Origin: Candidatus Peregrinibacteria bacterium
GTDB taxonomy: Bacteria; Patescibacteriota; Gracilibacteria; UBA1369; LOWO2-01-FULL-3
Direction: 5' to 3'
NCBI GenBank assembly: GCA_016186245.1
Contig: JACPLZ010000045.1
Location: 1-14,483 of the forward strand
Length of the DNA stretch: 14,483 nucleotides
Shown: piece by piece, positions 1 to 6,792 of the stretch
How the letters are laid out: each line of letters starts with the position of its first letter
Numbering within the stretch: position 1 is the first letter of the stretch
Position numbers and translations under genes: made by a program
Notes under the pieces: generated by a model
The model's database searches: none
Seen by the model: only the letters and a program-made list of their open reading frames with translations
What the model was told of the DNA's origin: nothing

Positions 1-396
1 CAGTTCGGATATTAAATCCATATTGTCCGAACCGGATACTGCCGATAGTGGAACACGCACCACAGTACAATCCGTTTGGGCGTACACATAATCCGGCGCA
101 GGAGAATTGTTATTCATGTAAGCATGGAGACCAAGCCAACTTCCGGCGTTTTTTATATCTATTATTGGATTGTCGCGTTTGTCAGATAACGCCTCGGTTG
201 CGATGACGACATAACCATCAACCAGATAATAGATATAAGTGTTATGGCTTCCCTGTTTATATAATTTTTTCCCCCGTTTTATTCTGAATATCTCGCTTAC
301 TTTGCGTATTTCCTGAGGAATGTCCTGTAATTGAAGGCGTGAACCTGCATCAAGGCTATCGCATAAATTTTTGGGTGCGCCGTTTTGCCGTGACAT
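1..396 (-). CDS. Crp/Fnr-like transcriptional regulator, cyclic-nucleotide-binding-type domain (C-terminus beyond the window)
   Basis: The minus-strand frame is open from an ATG at 396 to the left edge, giving 132 residues. Residues about 33-115 read as a Crp/Fnr effector domain: RIKRGKKLYKQGS (first beta hairpin and glycine turn), YIYYLVDGYVVI, then a GSWLGLHAY segment and TDCTVVRVP at 108-116, matching the family's 'aDctvlriP' strand before the dimer helix. The helix-turn-helix would lie off the window, so DNA binding is inferred from family architecture. The phosphate-binding Glu and the Arg-Ser pair typical of cAMP binders are absent (SWLGLHAY and then a PAPDY stretch), so cAMP is unlikely to be the ligand. 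Only two cysteines are visible (12 and 110), which argues against an FNR-type Fe-S sensor. The start is supported by a promoter about 25 bases upstream. It is divergent from the small gene at 554 and may control the shared region. Confidence 0.82.
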   Translation of the reverse strand, partial: MSRQNGAPKNLCDSLDAGSRLQLQDIPQEIRKVSEIFRIKRGKKLYKQGSHNTYIYYLVDGYVVIATEALSDKRDNPIIDIKNAGSWLGLHAYMNNNSPAPDYVYAQTDCTVVRVPLSAVSGSDNMDLISEL

Positions 397-419
397 GTTG
401 TTTCTGTAAATGGAGAGGG

Positions 420-448
420 ATTATATGTCTGTGGCATGCGAAAATCAA
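420..448 (-). promoter_or_regulatory. Sigma70-type promoter of the Crp/Fnr-like gene
   Basis: Read on the minus strand, TTGATT (448-443) and TATAAT (425-420) are separated by 17 bases. Transcription would begin near 413, leaving a leader of about 17 bases before the ATG at 396, with no Shine-Dalgarno. Confidence 0.7.
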
Positions 449-496
449 GGGATCCGGTGGCCAAAAAGCCGTTTGAAGCGATTAGCAACAATATGG

Positions 497-525
497 TAGA
501 CGAGATGATAAAATTATGTTACTAT
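497..525 (+). promoter_or_regulatory. Extended -10 promoter of the small acidic gene
   Basis: TAGACG (497-502) and TACTAT (520-525) are 17 bases apart, and TGT immediately before the -10 makes an extended -10 element. Transcription would start near 532. This excludes the GTG at 527 as a start codon and favours ATG 554. It lies back to back with the promoter at 420-448. Confidence 0.55.
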
Positions 526-553
526 TGTGGTGTTAATTCTTAATGTAACAATT

Positions 554-832
554 ATGGGAGCAGAATCAGATCCGGTAGAAAGGAAAAATCCAGTATCGGA
601 ACAGGAGGCAAAACGAACATTGTTGGAGTACTTGACCTGGGTCGAACTTGTAAAAATCGATGACTATTTTAAAGTTTTTGATGTTCCTCAATCTGTTGTA
701 GACGACCTTGAAATACAAAAAAAAGTGGACGATTTTATTCAAACATTTTCCGATGAAGTGAGACAAGGCGGCACGTACGCGTCATTTGCCGAAGAAGCAA
801 TAGATTTGTTAAAGCGGCTGTTTAAAAGCTAG
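554..832 (+). CDS. Small acidic hypothetical protein
   Basis: An open frame of 92 residues from ATG 554. The frame extends upstream to a GTG at 527, but that codon directly follows a -10 box and would not be in the transcript. I do not recognise the family. The protein is soluble-looking and rich in Asp and Glu, with no signal peptide, membrane segment or cysteine. It appears mostly helical: an N-terminal EQEAKRTLLEYLTWVEL helix, a central DDYFKVFDVPQSVVDDLEI stretch, and a C-terminal amphipathic helix EEAIDLLKRLFKS. There is no clear ribosome binding site. It is divergent from the Crp/Fnr-like gene and is followed by a tRNA on the opposite strand, so it forms a single-gene unit. It is more likely real than spurious because of the promoter and amino-acid composition, but its function is unknown. 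Confidence 0.6.
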   Translation: MGAESDPVERKNPVSEQEAKRTLLEYLTWVELVKIDDYFKVFDVPQSVVDDLEIQKKVDDFIQTFSDEVRQGGTYASFAEEAIDLLKRLFKS

Positions 833-855
833 GGAAGCTCTGGAAGCGAAATTTC

Positions 856-932
856 TGGTACCCGGGACAGGAGTTGAACCTGTGACCTTCGCCTTAGAAG
901 GGCGCTGCTCTATCCAACTGAGCTACCCGGGC
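856..932 (-). tRNA. tRNA-Arg (anticodon UCU)
   Basis: Read on the minus strand it folds as a cloverleaf of 77 bases including an encoded CCA. The acceptor GCCCGGG pairs with CCCGGGT (a G-U at the first pair), the D arm is GCTC/GAGC, the anticodon loop is CTTCTAA with anticodon TCT, and the T arm is ACAGG-TTCAACT-CCTGT. The discriminator base is A. The outermost anticodon-stem pair (G-A) is a mismatch. It decodes AGA. The CCA end lies 23 bases beyond the stop of the convergent small gene. Confidence 0.95.
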
Positions 933-967
933 ATGTGGGTTGATTATTTTTTGTTTTTGCGATGGTG

Positions 968-994
968 TCTATACGGTTTGTTTCGAGCGGGCAA
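968..994 (-). promoter_or_regulatory. Possible promoter of the tRNA-Arg gene
   Basis: On the minus strand TTGCCC (994-989) and TATAGA (973-968) are 15 bases apart, which is shorter than ideal. Transcription would start roughly 29 bases before the mature tRNA end. This is a weak match, proposed because nothing better precedes the tRNA. Confidence 0.3.
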
Positions 995-1019
995 CTTCAT
1001 TATTTGAGCTGACGGCTCC

Positions 1020-1040
1020 CCAACTGAGCTACCCGGGCAT
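1020..1040 (-). repeat. Partial duplicate of the tRNA-Arg 5' end
   Basis: The 21 bases at 1020-1040 are identical to 914-934, that is, the acceptor 5' strand and most of the D arm of the tRNA, in the same orientation 106 bases away. The D stem could still close (GCTC...GAGC), but what follows does not fold into an anticodon or T arm, so this is a fragment rather than a second tRNA. It may be the remnant of a decayed tandem tRNA or of a tRNA-targeted insertion. Confidence 0.75.
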
Positions 1041-1124
1041 TTACTCTTTCCGGATGATGTTACCCAAATCATAAAATTTAGTCTAGGGTTCCCTAACTAA
1101 GCTCGTAACTTTTTTCTTTTGTAT

Positions 1125-1130
1125 TATAAT
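1125..1130 (+). promoter_or_regulatory. -10 box for the PH-domain gene and ruvB
   Basis: A perfect TATAAT lies 24 bases before the ATG at 1154, giving a leader near 17 bases. No convincing -35 box is seen at 16-18 bases upstream (only TCGTAA at 1103-1108). It sits in an AT-rich stretch following a small TAGGG-TT-CCCTA inverted repeat at 1084-1095. Confidence 0.5.
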
Positions 1131-1153
1131 TGAGCCATTAATTTTATATATCC

Positions 1154-1633
1154 ATGCATCTTCGTGAAGGGGAAAAAATTTTAAAAGTTTACAGGCATCA
1201 TCCTACGCCGTTTGTTTATAAAATTTTTAAACTGGTTTTGCTGTTTGTCCCGTTCTATCTTTTGCTTATTCTGGCGGGTGGGAATTTGAGCGGGCGTGGA
1301 TATTTCTGGTCGTATTTTCTGCTGTCTGTGCTGCTGATTATCGTCCTGACATACAGCGCTCTTGTTTATTGGCTCGACAAACTTGTAATTACCAATCAGC
1401 GAATTATCTATATAAACTGGAAGTACCTGACCGTGAAACATGAATCAGACCTTGAGCTGGGCAAAATCGAAGATATTCAGACACAAGAAAACGGTTTTTG
1501 GGCTCATTTCAGGATATTCGATTATGGCACATTGAATTTAGCCACCGCTTCATCATATACTGCTCTCGTTTTCACCGAGGCTCCCGATCCCGAGCACATA
1601 CGTCAATTTATTAACCACATAATGCAGCAATGA
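1154..1633 (+). CDS. PH-domain membrane protein (bPH2/YdbS-like)
   Basis: This 159-residue protein has two hydrophobic segments, about residues 25-42 and 51-74, which predict a membrane hairpin. They are followed by a cytosolic bacterial pleckstrin-homology-like domain (about 74-157). The domain signature is visible in LDKLVITNQRIIYI and in ELGKIEDIQTQENGFWAHF followed by FDYGTLNLATAS, typical of membrane-flanked PH domains (the former DUF304 group). The molecular role of these proteins is poorly known; they are thought to act in membrane or envelope processes. The stop overlaps the ruvB start by four bases (ATGA), implying translational coupling. A -10 box lies just upstream and no Shine-Dalgarno is evident. 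The family call is solid, the function open. Confidence 0.82.
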   Translation: MHLREGEKILKVYRHHPTPFVYKIFKLVLLFVPFYLLLILAGGNLSGRGYFWSYFLLSVLLIIVLTYSALVYWLDKLVITNQRIIYINWKYLTVKHESDLELGKIEDIQTQENGFWAHFRIFDYGTLNLATASSYTALVFTEAPDPEHIRQFINHIMQQ

Positions 1634-2646
1634 TTGAAAGTTCTTCAGAAAATCTGAAACAAATGGCATCGGCGCAAAGTGCGGATTTTATTCAATTTGA
1701 GAATACCCTGCGGCCGAAAAATCTGGATCAATATATCGGACAGAAAAACATCAAAAATAATCTGAAAATTGCGATTGAGGCTGCAAAAAGGCGCAAGGAT
1801 CCGCTCGATCATATCCTTCTCCATGGTTCGCCAGGGCTTGGCAAAACGACTTTAGCCCATATCATTGCGGCGGAAGCCGGTGTAAATATTAAAATCACTT
1901 CCGGGCCGGCGCTGGAAAAGCAGGGGGATGTGGCTTCGATAATTTCCAATCTTGAGGAGTATGACGTGCTTTTTATTGATGAAATTCACAGACTCAAGCC
2001 TGTTGTGGAGGAGGTGCTGTACACGGCGATGGAGGATTTTGCGCTGGATTTGATTATCGGAAAAGGGCCATCTGCCCGTGCAATGCGCATCAGTCTGCCA
2101 AAATTTACGCTCATAGGCGCTACGACAAAATTGAGCATGCTTTCTTCCCCTCTTCGTGGCCGTTTCGGAAATATTTTCAAGCTGGAGTTTTACGAGGAGA
2201 ATGATATCAGGGAAATTCTCATGCGTTCCGCAAAAATTCTTGGATGCGGTCTTGATGAAAATCTGGCTTCGTTGTTGGCGAAGTCATGCCGTCAGACGCC
2301 GCGCATCGCCAATCGCCTGTTAAAGCGTCTGCGTGATTATGCCGATGTGAAGCATGAGTCAGTAATCAATAAAAATATTTTGAGGGAATGTCTTTATACG
2401 ATAGGAATCGATGAGCTTGGTTTGGACAGCATGGATCGGGAAATATTGAGAATGATTATTGAAAAATTTCGTGGAGGACCGGTTGGGCTTAATACGATTG
2501 CAGCGGCAATTTCCGAAGAAGAGAGCACAATTGAGGATATTTATGAGCCATTTTTGATCCAGCTTGGATTTTTGGAAAGGACAGCCAGAGGGCGTCTCGC
2601 CACAGAGCGCGCCTATGAGCATCTGGGACTGGAATTTCCAATTTAA
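1630..2646 (+). CDS. ruvB: Holliday junction branch migration helicase RuvB
   Basis: This 338-residue AAA+ ATPase drives branch migration of Holliday junctions with RuvA during recombinational repair. Visible in order: the N-terminal RPKNLDQYIGQ segment, Walker A GSPGLGKT at 66-73, Walker B LFIDE ending at D117-E118, the sensor and arginine-finger region GATTKLSMLSSPLRGRFG near 163-180, and the C-terminal winged helix with RGGPVGLNTIAAAI and RGRLATERAYEHLG. Length matches the family. Two positions differ from the usual text (GATTK for GATTR, LRGRFG for LRDRFG or LRSRFG), but the catalytic residues are intact. The start overlaps the upstream PH-domain stop, so it is probably translated by coupling. 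ruvA and ruvC are not in the window. Confidence 0.97.
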   Translation: MIESSSENLKQMASAQSADFIQFENTLRPKNLDQYIGQKNIKNNLKIAIEAAKRRKDPLDHILLHGSPGLGKTTLAHIIAAEAGVNIKITSGPALEKQGDVASIISNLEEYDVLFIDEIHRLKPVVEEVLYTAMEDFALDLIIGKGPSARAMRISLPKFTLIGATTKLSMLSSPLRGRFGNIFKLEFYEENDIREILMRSAKILGCGLDENLASLLAKSCRQTPRIANRLLKRLRDYADVKHESVINKNILRECLYTIGIDELGLDSMDREILRMIIEKFRGGPVGLNTIAAAISEEESTIEDIYEPFLIQLGFLERTARGRLATERAYEHLGLEFPI

Positions 2647-2648
2647 CC

Positions 2649-2657
2649 TGCTATAAT
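2649..2657 (+). promoter_or_regulatory. Extended -10 promoter of the lipoprotein gene
   Basis: TGCTATAAT is a perfect extended -10 element located 3 bases after the ruvB stop. The -35 position (CTGGAA at 2629-2634, inside ruvB) matches weakly. Transcription would start near 2664, 26 bases before the ATG at 2690. Confidence 0.6.
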
Positions 2658-2689
2658 CCTTGCGGTGGTTTTAGAGACTAACTTCTAAT

Positions 2690-3925
2690 ATGAAAAAATT
2701 ATTGATCCTGTTGCCCGTTGTGTTTGCTTTTTCCGCTTGCGGAAATGGAATAGATGAACGTTTCCGCGATGGGCCGGTGCAGACCGAAATGTCCGGGATT
2801 CTTGTTGAACAAAAGACCACAGATAAAGAGCCCGGCACGCATTTTCTGCAAACTGACGATGGTGAAAAAGTTGCCCTGAGGAGTTTGACGTTACAATTGT
2901 CAAAGCCGGATTATCTCAGTAATAGGGTCAAAGTTGTTGGCCTCAATGATAAAGAAAATATTTTTTCCGTGACTGGCATTTCGGTGCTGGAGATTCTTGC
3001 GCCAGCGGAAATTCTCAATGGTGAAATGACGATATACCAGAATCAAAATCTGGGTTTTAAAATTGCCTACAGGAATGATTGGGAACTTGTCGGTGACAAT
3101 GACGGAGTGATTTTTTATTCTAAAAATTCCGGCAGCGGAGCCGATGTGGATCGGGTAATGATTTCGAGGCATCGAGTTACGTATGATCGCGAGGAATTGA
3201 CTCCGGAAGAAGAAATTGATCCGCTGCTGGCCTATTATAATCATGAGACTTACGGTGCATCTAAACTGGAAAGACCTGGTACTTACGAAAGTATGAAAAA
3301 TCAAATAGGTGTCGATAAAATCAATGCGTTAAAGGTAGGTGGCGGTCTGAATGTGGGATATTACATTGCGAGAACACATGATTATTTTTACTATATTTCC
3401 TACGTCACAGCCACAAAGGAGTCACAGCCTGATAATTTGAATGTTTTCCAGACAATGTTGGGTGAATTTCGTTTAATACCAATAAGTGAGGAAAATGGCG
3501 AAATGGAAGTTGGTGACTCACCTGTTGGTGAAACAGTTGATGTGGATGAACCCGAAACTTCTGCAAGTTCTGATAAGTTGACCACTTTTGAAAGCAAAGT
3601 TTATTCCTTCAGAGCTGCTTATCCTTCCGACTGGTATTATGCGGGAAAACGTGTTTCCCAGGATGATACCATTCACCATTATGGTTTTAGCAATGAAGAA
3701 GTTACCGGTGAAAATGAAATTTTAAGTCTTGATATTATTTCCGGAGATATCCCGCGTGGATTTAAGTTTAAGGCTGATGGCCGGGAATTTGTGGAAATCA
3801 GAAATTCAGGAAAATATACGATTTATACCGCTGTTGACGGTCAAAATTATAAATTGAGCGGTGATGCCGAATATAAAGATCTTCTTTTAAAAATGGCCGG
3901 GAGCATTGTATCGATTGAGAATTGA
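2690..3925 (+). CDS. Putative lipoprotein with OB-like domain and two PsbP-like repeats
   Basis: This 411-residue protein starts with a short lipoprotein signal (MKKLLILLPVVFAFSAC), with Cys17 as the likely lipidated residue; Phe at -3 of the lipobox is less usual than Leu. Residues about 32-106 look like a small OB-fold: GILVEQ, a DDGEKVALRS strand, NRVKVVGLND, and a closing TGISVLEIL. Two related segments follow: 113-262, with LGFKIAYRNDWELV, and 298-411, with YSFRAAYPSDWYYAG. Both carry the 'F-x-aaYP-x-dW' pattern of PsbP/Mog1-like surface domains. An acidic linker rich in Glu, Asp and Ser (about 267-296) separates them. The role is probably extracytoplasmic binding; no catalytic residues are evident. 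It has its own promoter, and its stop codon overlaps the -35 box of the next gene. Confidence 0.7.
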   Translation: MKKLLILLPVVFAFSACGNGIDERFRDGPVQTEMSGILVEQKTTDKEPGTHFLQTDDGEKVALRSLTLQLSKPDYLSNRVKVVGLNDKENIFSVTGISVLEILAPAEILNGEMTIYQNQNLGFKIAYRNDWELVGDNDGVIFYSKNSGSGADVDRVMISRHRVTYDREELTPEEEIDPLLAYYNHETYGASKLERPGTYESMKNQIGVDKINALKVGGGLNVGYYIARTHDYFYYISYVTATKESQPDNLNVFQTMLGEFRLIPISEENGEMEVGDSPVGETVDVDEPETSASSDKLTTFESKVYSFRAAYPSDWYYAGKRVSQDDTIHHYGFSNEEVTGENEILSLDIISGDIPRGFKFKADGREFVEIRNSGKYTIYTAVDGQNYKLSGDAEYKDLLLKMAGSIVSIEN

Positions 3926-3950
3926 CAATTTATTATTAGCACTCTATAAT
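3922..3950 (+). promoter_or_regulatory. Consensus sigma70 promoter of clpC
   Basis: TTGACA (3922-3927) and TATAAT (3945-3950) are both perfect, with a 17-base spacer. The -35 box overlaps the stop codon of the lipoprotein gene. The -10 box lies in the spacer of the CIRCE element, so repressor binding would block polymerase directly. Confidence 0.9.
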
Positions 3951-3962
3951 TTGGAGTGCTAA
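3936..3962 (+). promoter_or_regulatory. CIRCE operator (HrcA-binding inverted repeat)
   Basis: TTAGCACTC, a 9-base spacer and GAGTGCTAA form an exact match to the canonical CIRCE element bound by the heat-shock repressor HrcA. Both arms are perfect. It overlaps the clpC promoter, so clpC is predicted to be derepressed on heat or protein-folding stress. The hrcA gene is not in this window. Confidence 0.95.
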
Positions 3963-4024
3963 TGATTAGACAATGTAAATCATCAGGAGTAAAGAGCAAT
4001 GATATTCTAAGAACAAATTTTTTA

Positions 4025-4033
4025 TGCTAGAAT
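4025..4033 (+). promoter_or_regulatory. Possible second clpC promoter (extended -10)
   Basis: TGCTAGAAT resembles an extended -10 element 36 bases before the clpC ATG, with only a weak -35 (TTCTAA, 4005-4010). If used, it would give HrcA-independent expression from a short leader. Confidence 0.25.
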
Positions 4034-4069
4034 TTGGCGATCTACTAATAATAAAATAACAAAACCAAG

Positions 4070-6676
4070 ATGGCGGATTTCAATCAACATTATTTCGATA
4101 AGTTTACCAAGGAGGCTAAGAGAGCTTTAATTGTCGCCCAGGAAAAGGCCAAAGAAAGCAAATTGAGCTATGTTGGCACGGAACATATTTTGATAGGAGT
4201 GTTGGCCCAGGAAAATTCTCTGGGAGCGTCCGTCCTTCTTAACTTTGGGGTTTCCCTTGAAAATGTTTATCTTGTGCTGAAAACGGTTGGACGCAGCGCC
4301 GTACCTCAAAAAGCCGATGAACCCGGGGGTTTAAGCGGTTACGCAAAAGAAATTATAGAGGATGCGGTGAAAGTTGCCCATGAATATAATCATTCTTTCA
4401 TAGGAACAGAGCATCTTTTGTATTCTCTGGTGTCCCAGCACAACACGGCAGCAACTGTTATTTTGGAAAATATGAAAGTTTCTCCGGATGATATTAGAGA
4501 ACAGATAATTGAAATTTTTGAACGGGCAAGGAATATGACCGGCAAAGATGCGCCTGATGGCGTCGCTGCTCCAGATAATATGGGGAAAAATTCTCAAATG
4601 ATGAATCCCATTGAGTTTTTTCTTTCCGGATTGCAGGGGGTTTTGTCCGGACAGATGAAGGATCCGTATAAAGAGGGTTATAAAAAGAAAAAAACTGAAA
4701 AGAAAACGGAAACACCGGCGCTGGATTATTTTGCGGTTGATCTCGTGGCAGAAGTAAAACAGGGAAAAATTGATCCAATTATCGGGAGGAAAAAAGAAAT
4801 TGAGCGCGTGGTAAGTATTCTTTCCAGGAAAACCAAAAATAACCCCGTATTGATCGGTGAATCCGGAGTTGGCAAAACAGCTGTTGCCGAAGGGTTGGCG
4901 CATGCCATTGCCAATGAAGAAGTTCCGGACAATTTGTTGGATAAAAGGCTGATGTCTATTTCCATGGCGTCATTGGTGGCTGGCACAAAGTATCGTGGAG
5001 AATTTGAGGAAAGAGTCAAACAGATAATTGATGAAGCCAGTTCCCAGGAAAGTATTATTTTATTCATTGATGAATTTCATACGGTAGTTGGCGCGGGCAG
5101 CGCCGAAGGCAGTCTGGATGCCGCAAATATATTGAAACCCGCCCTTTCACGCGGCAGAATCCAGGTTCTTGGCGCGACGACAACGGCTGAATATAGAAAA
5201 AATGTTGAAAAGGATGCGGCTCTCGAACGCAGGTTGCAACCGGTGATGGTCAATGAACCGGATGCGGATTCCACAATGGAAATTTTGGAAGGACTTCGTG
5301 AATCTTTTGAAGAGCACCACAATCTTTTGATCAGCAAGCCGGCCTTGGAGGCGGCTGTAAGATTGTCAAAAAGATATATTAACGATCGTTTTTTGCCGGA
5401 TAAGGCGATCGATTTGATTGATGAAGCTGCGGCAAAAAAGCGTATTAAATCCCGCGTCAGTAACGATAAGGTAAAGAAACTTCAGAGAAAACTTTCTGAA
5501 ATTATTAAAAAGAAGGAGGAATGTGTCGCAAGACAGGATTATGAAAAAGCCGCAGAGATGCGCAATGAGGAGCTTGAGGTCGTTAAGCAGATAGATGAGC
5601 AGCGATTTGTAAAAGTGCCCCGCGAAAAACGGGAAAATCTTTTGGAGGATGATATTGCAGCGGTTGTGTCTTCCATGACGGGCGTACCTGTAACCAGACT
5701 GGTTAAGGGTGATATTGAGAGATTACAATCGCTTGAAGATGCCTTGGGAAAAAGAATTATCGGCCAGAATGAGGCGATTACAGCGGTGGCAAAAGCTATC
5801 CGCAGATCACGCGCCGGATTTGCCGATGAGAAACGCCCTATTGGATCGTTTATCTTCATGGGCCCGACCGGTGTCGGTAAGACTGAACTTGTGAAAGCAA
5901 TCGCCGCCGAAGTCTATAACGACCCAGGCGCTCTCATTAAAATAGACATGAGTGAATTTATGGAGCGCCATAATACTTCCAGATTGATTGGAGCCACCGC
6001 TGGTTATGTCGGATATGAAGAAGGCGGCCAGTTGACCGAAGCTGTTAGAAAGAAGCCATACTCTGTGTTACTTTTTGACGAGATTGAAAAGGCCCATCCC
6101 GATGTATTCAACCTTCTTCTCCAAATTCTCGAGGACGGTGAACTTACCGATGCAAAAGGAAGAAAAGTTGATTTCAAAAACACTATTATAGTTATGACCT
6201 CAAATATCGGGGCCAAGAAATTGACCGAGAAAGCTGCACCAATCGGATTTTCCACGAAATCCGATGAAAGGATGCAGGCGGAAGAAGATTTTGAAGCTTT
6301 AAAGACTGATATTCTCCAGGAACTGAAGGATTTCTTCAGACCGGAATTTCTAAACAGAGTTGATAAAGTGATAGTCTTCCATGCCTTAACCAATGAGAAT
6401 ATCAAAGACATTGTTAAATTGCATTTGAGTTACCTGCAAAACAGGCTTGAGTCAAAAAAGATTAAACTTTTGCCAAGTACTTCGGCAATCGACATACTGG
6501 CGAAGGTCGGTTATGACCCGAAATATGGAGCAAGACCGATCCGCAGGGCTTTACAGGATTTGGTAGAGGATCCGTTGACGGCAAAATATCTGAATGGAGA
6601 ATTTCAGGATGCTGATACTGTGAAAATTATGAAGAAGGGGGCGGGCGTGGAGTTAATTAAAGAGAAAAATCTTTAG
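4070..6676 (+). CDS. clpC: ATP-dependent Clp protease ATPase subunit ClpC
   Basis: This 868-residue Hsp100 unfoldase feeds substrates to the ClpP peptidase. The double Clp N-domain covers about 1-155, with two GTEH repeats (residues 36 and 112 regions). Linker 156-215 is unusually long, with a hydrophobic NPIEFFLSGLQGVL patch and a Lys-rich tract. AAA-1 has Walker A GESGVGKT at 263-270 and Walker B LFIDEFH near 331-337. The middle domain carries a UVR motif (EECVARQDYEKAAEMRNEE, about 482-500), which marks ClpC rather than ClpB or ClpA. AAA-2 has GPTGVGKT at 598-605, Walker B LLFDEIEKAH near 667-676, and the ClpP-docking tripeptide IGF at 725-727. Expression is predicted to be controlled by HrcA through the CIRCE element upstream. 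The ATG lacks a Shine-Dalgarno. clpP is not in the window. Confidence 0.97.
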   Translation: MADFNQHYFDKFTKEAKRALIVAQEKAKESKLSYVGTEHILIGVLAQENSLGASVLLNFGVSLENVYLVLKTVGRSAVPQKADEPGGLSGYAKEIIEDAVKVAHEYNHSFIGTEHLLYSLVSQHNTAATVILENMKVSPDDIREQIIEIFERARNMTGKDAPDGVAAPDNMGKNSQMMNPIEFFLSGLQGVLSGQMKDPYKEGYKKKKTEKKTETPALDYFAVDLVAEVKQGKIDPIIGRKKEIERVVSILSRKTKNNPVLIGESGVGKTAVAEGLAHAIANEEVPDNLLDKRLMSISMASLVAGTKYRGEFEERVKQIIDEASSQESIILFIDEFHTVVGAGSAEGSLDAANILKPALSRGRIQVLGATTTAEYRKNVEKDAALERRLQPVMVNEPDADSTMEILEGLRESFEEHHNLLISKPALEAAVRLSKRYINDRFLPDKAIDLIDEAAAKKRIKSRVSNDKVKKLQRKLSEIIKKKEECVARQDYEKAAEMRNEELEVVKQIDEQRFVKVPREKRENLLEDDIAAVVSSMTGVPVTRLVKGDIERLQSLEDALGKRIIGQNEAITAVAKAIRRSRAGFADEKRPIGSFIFMGPTGVGKTELVKAIAAEVYNDPGALIKIDMSEFMERHNTSRLIGATAGYVGYEEGGQLTEAVRKKPYSVLLFDEIEKAHPDVFNLLLQILEDGELTDAKGRKVDFKNTIIVMTSNIGAKKLTEKAAPIGFSTKSDERMQAEEDFEALKTDILQELKDFFRPEFLNRVDKVIVFHALTNENIKDIVKLHLSYLQNRLESKKIKLLPSTSAIDILAKVGYDPKYGARPIRRALQDLVEDPLTAKYLNGEFQDADTVKIMKKGAGVELIKEKNL

Positions 6677-6690
6677 ATTTTAGATCGAAT

Positions 6691-6774
6691 TTTTGTCATG
6701 GTGATCCTTTTGTCATGGTGAGCCTGTCGAACCATGACCGGGTACATCACCCTTCGACAAGCTCAGGGTGACAT
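6691..6774. repeat. Double palindromic intergenic repeat (REP/MITE-like)
   Basis: Two hairpins lie in inverted orientation. The first has arms GTCATGGT (6712-6719) and ACCATGAC (6731-6738) around GAGCCTGTCGA. The second has TCACCC (6747-6752) and GGGTGA (6766-6771) around TTCGACAAGCTCA. The two loops are near reverse complements. A 17-base unit (TTTTGTCATGGTGA plus three bases) is tandemly duplicated at 6691 and 6708. Sequences of this type, with a TTCGACAAGCTCAGGG core, are dispersed in many bacterial genomes. It may also act as a transcription stop or RNA stabiliser for clpC. Confidence 0.7.
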
Positions 6775-6792
6775 AAAGCTCAGGGTTTCCGT

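Noticed and set aside
297..491. 64-residue minus-strand frame at the left
   Set aside because: It overlaps the Crp/Fnr-like gene in another frame and runs across that gene's promoter; its composition shows no family pattern.
527..553. GTG start for the small acidic gene
   Set aside because: It lies immediately after the -10 box and before the predicted transcription start, so ATG 554 is preferred.
1020..1095. Second complete tRNA gene
   Set aside because: Only the acceptor 5' strand and D arm are present; no anticodon or T arm can be folded from the bases that follow it on the minus strand.
4331..4903. 190-residue minus-strand frame inside clpC
   Set aside because: Shadow of a certain gene; Phe/His/Ile-rich low-similarity composition and no promoter.
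6666..6681. AAAATCT-TT-AGATTTT at the clpC stop as a terminator
   Set aside because: The stem is nearly all A-T with a 2-base loop and no clean U-tract; too weak to call.
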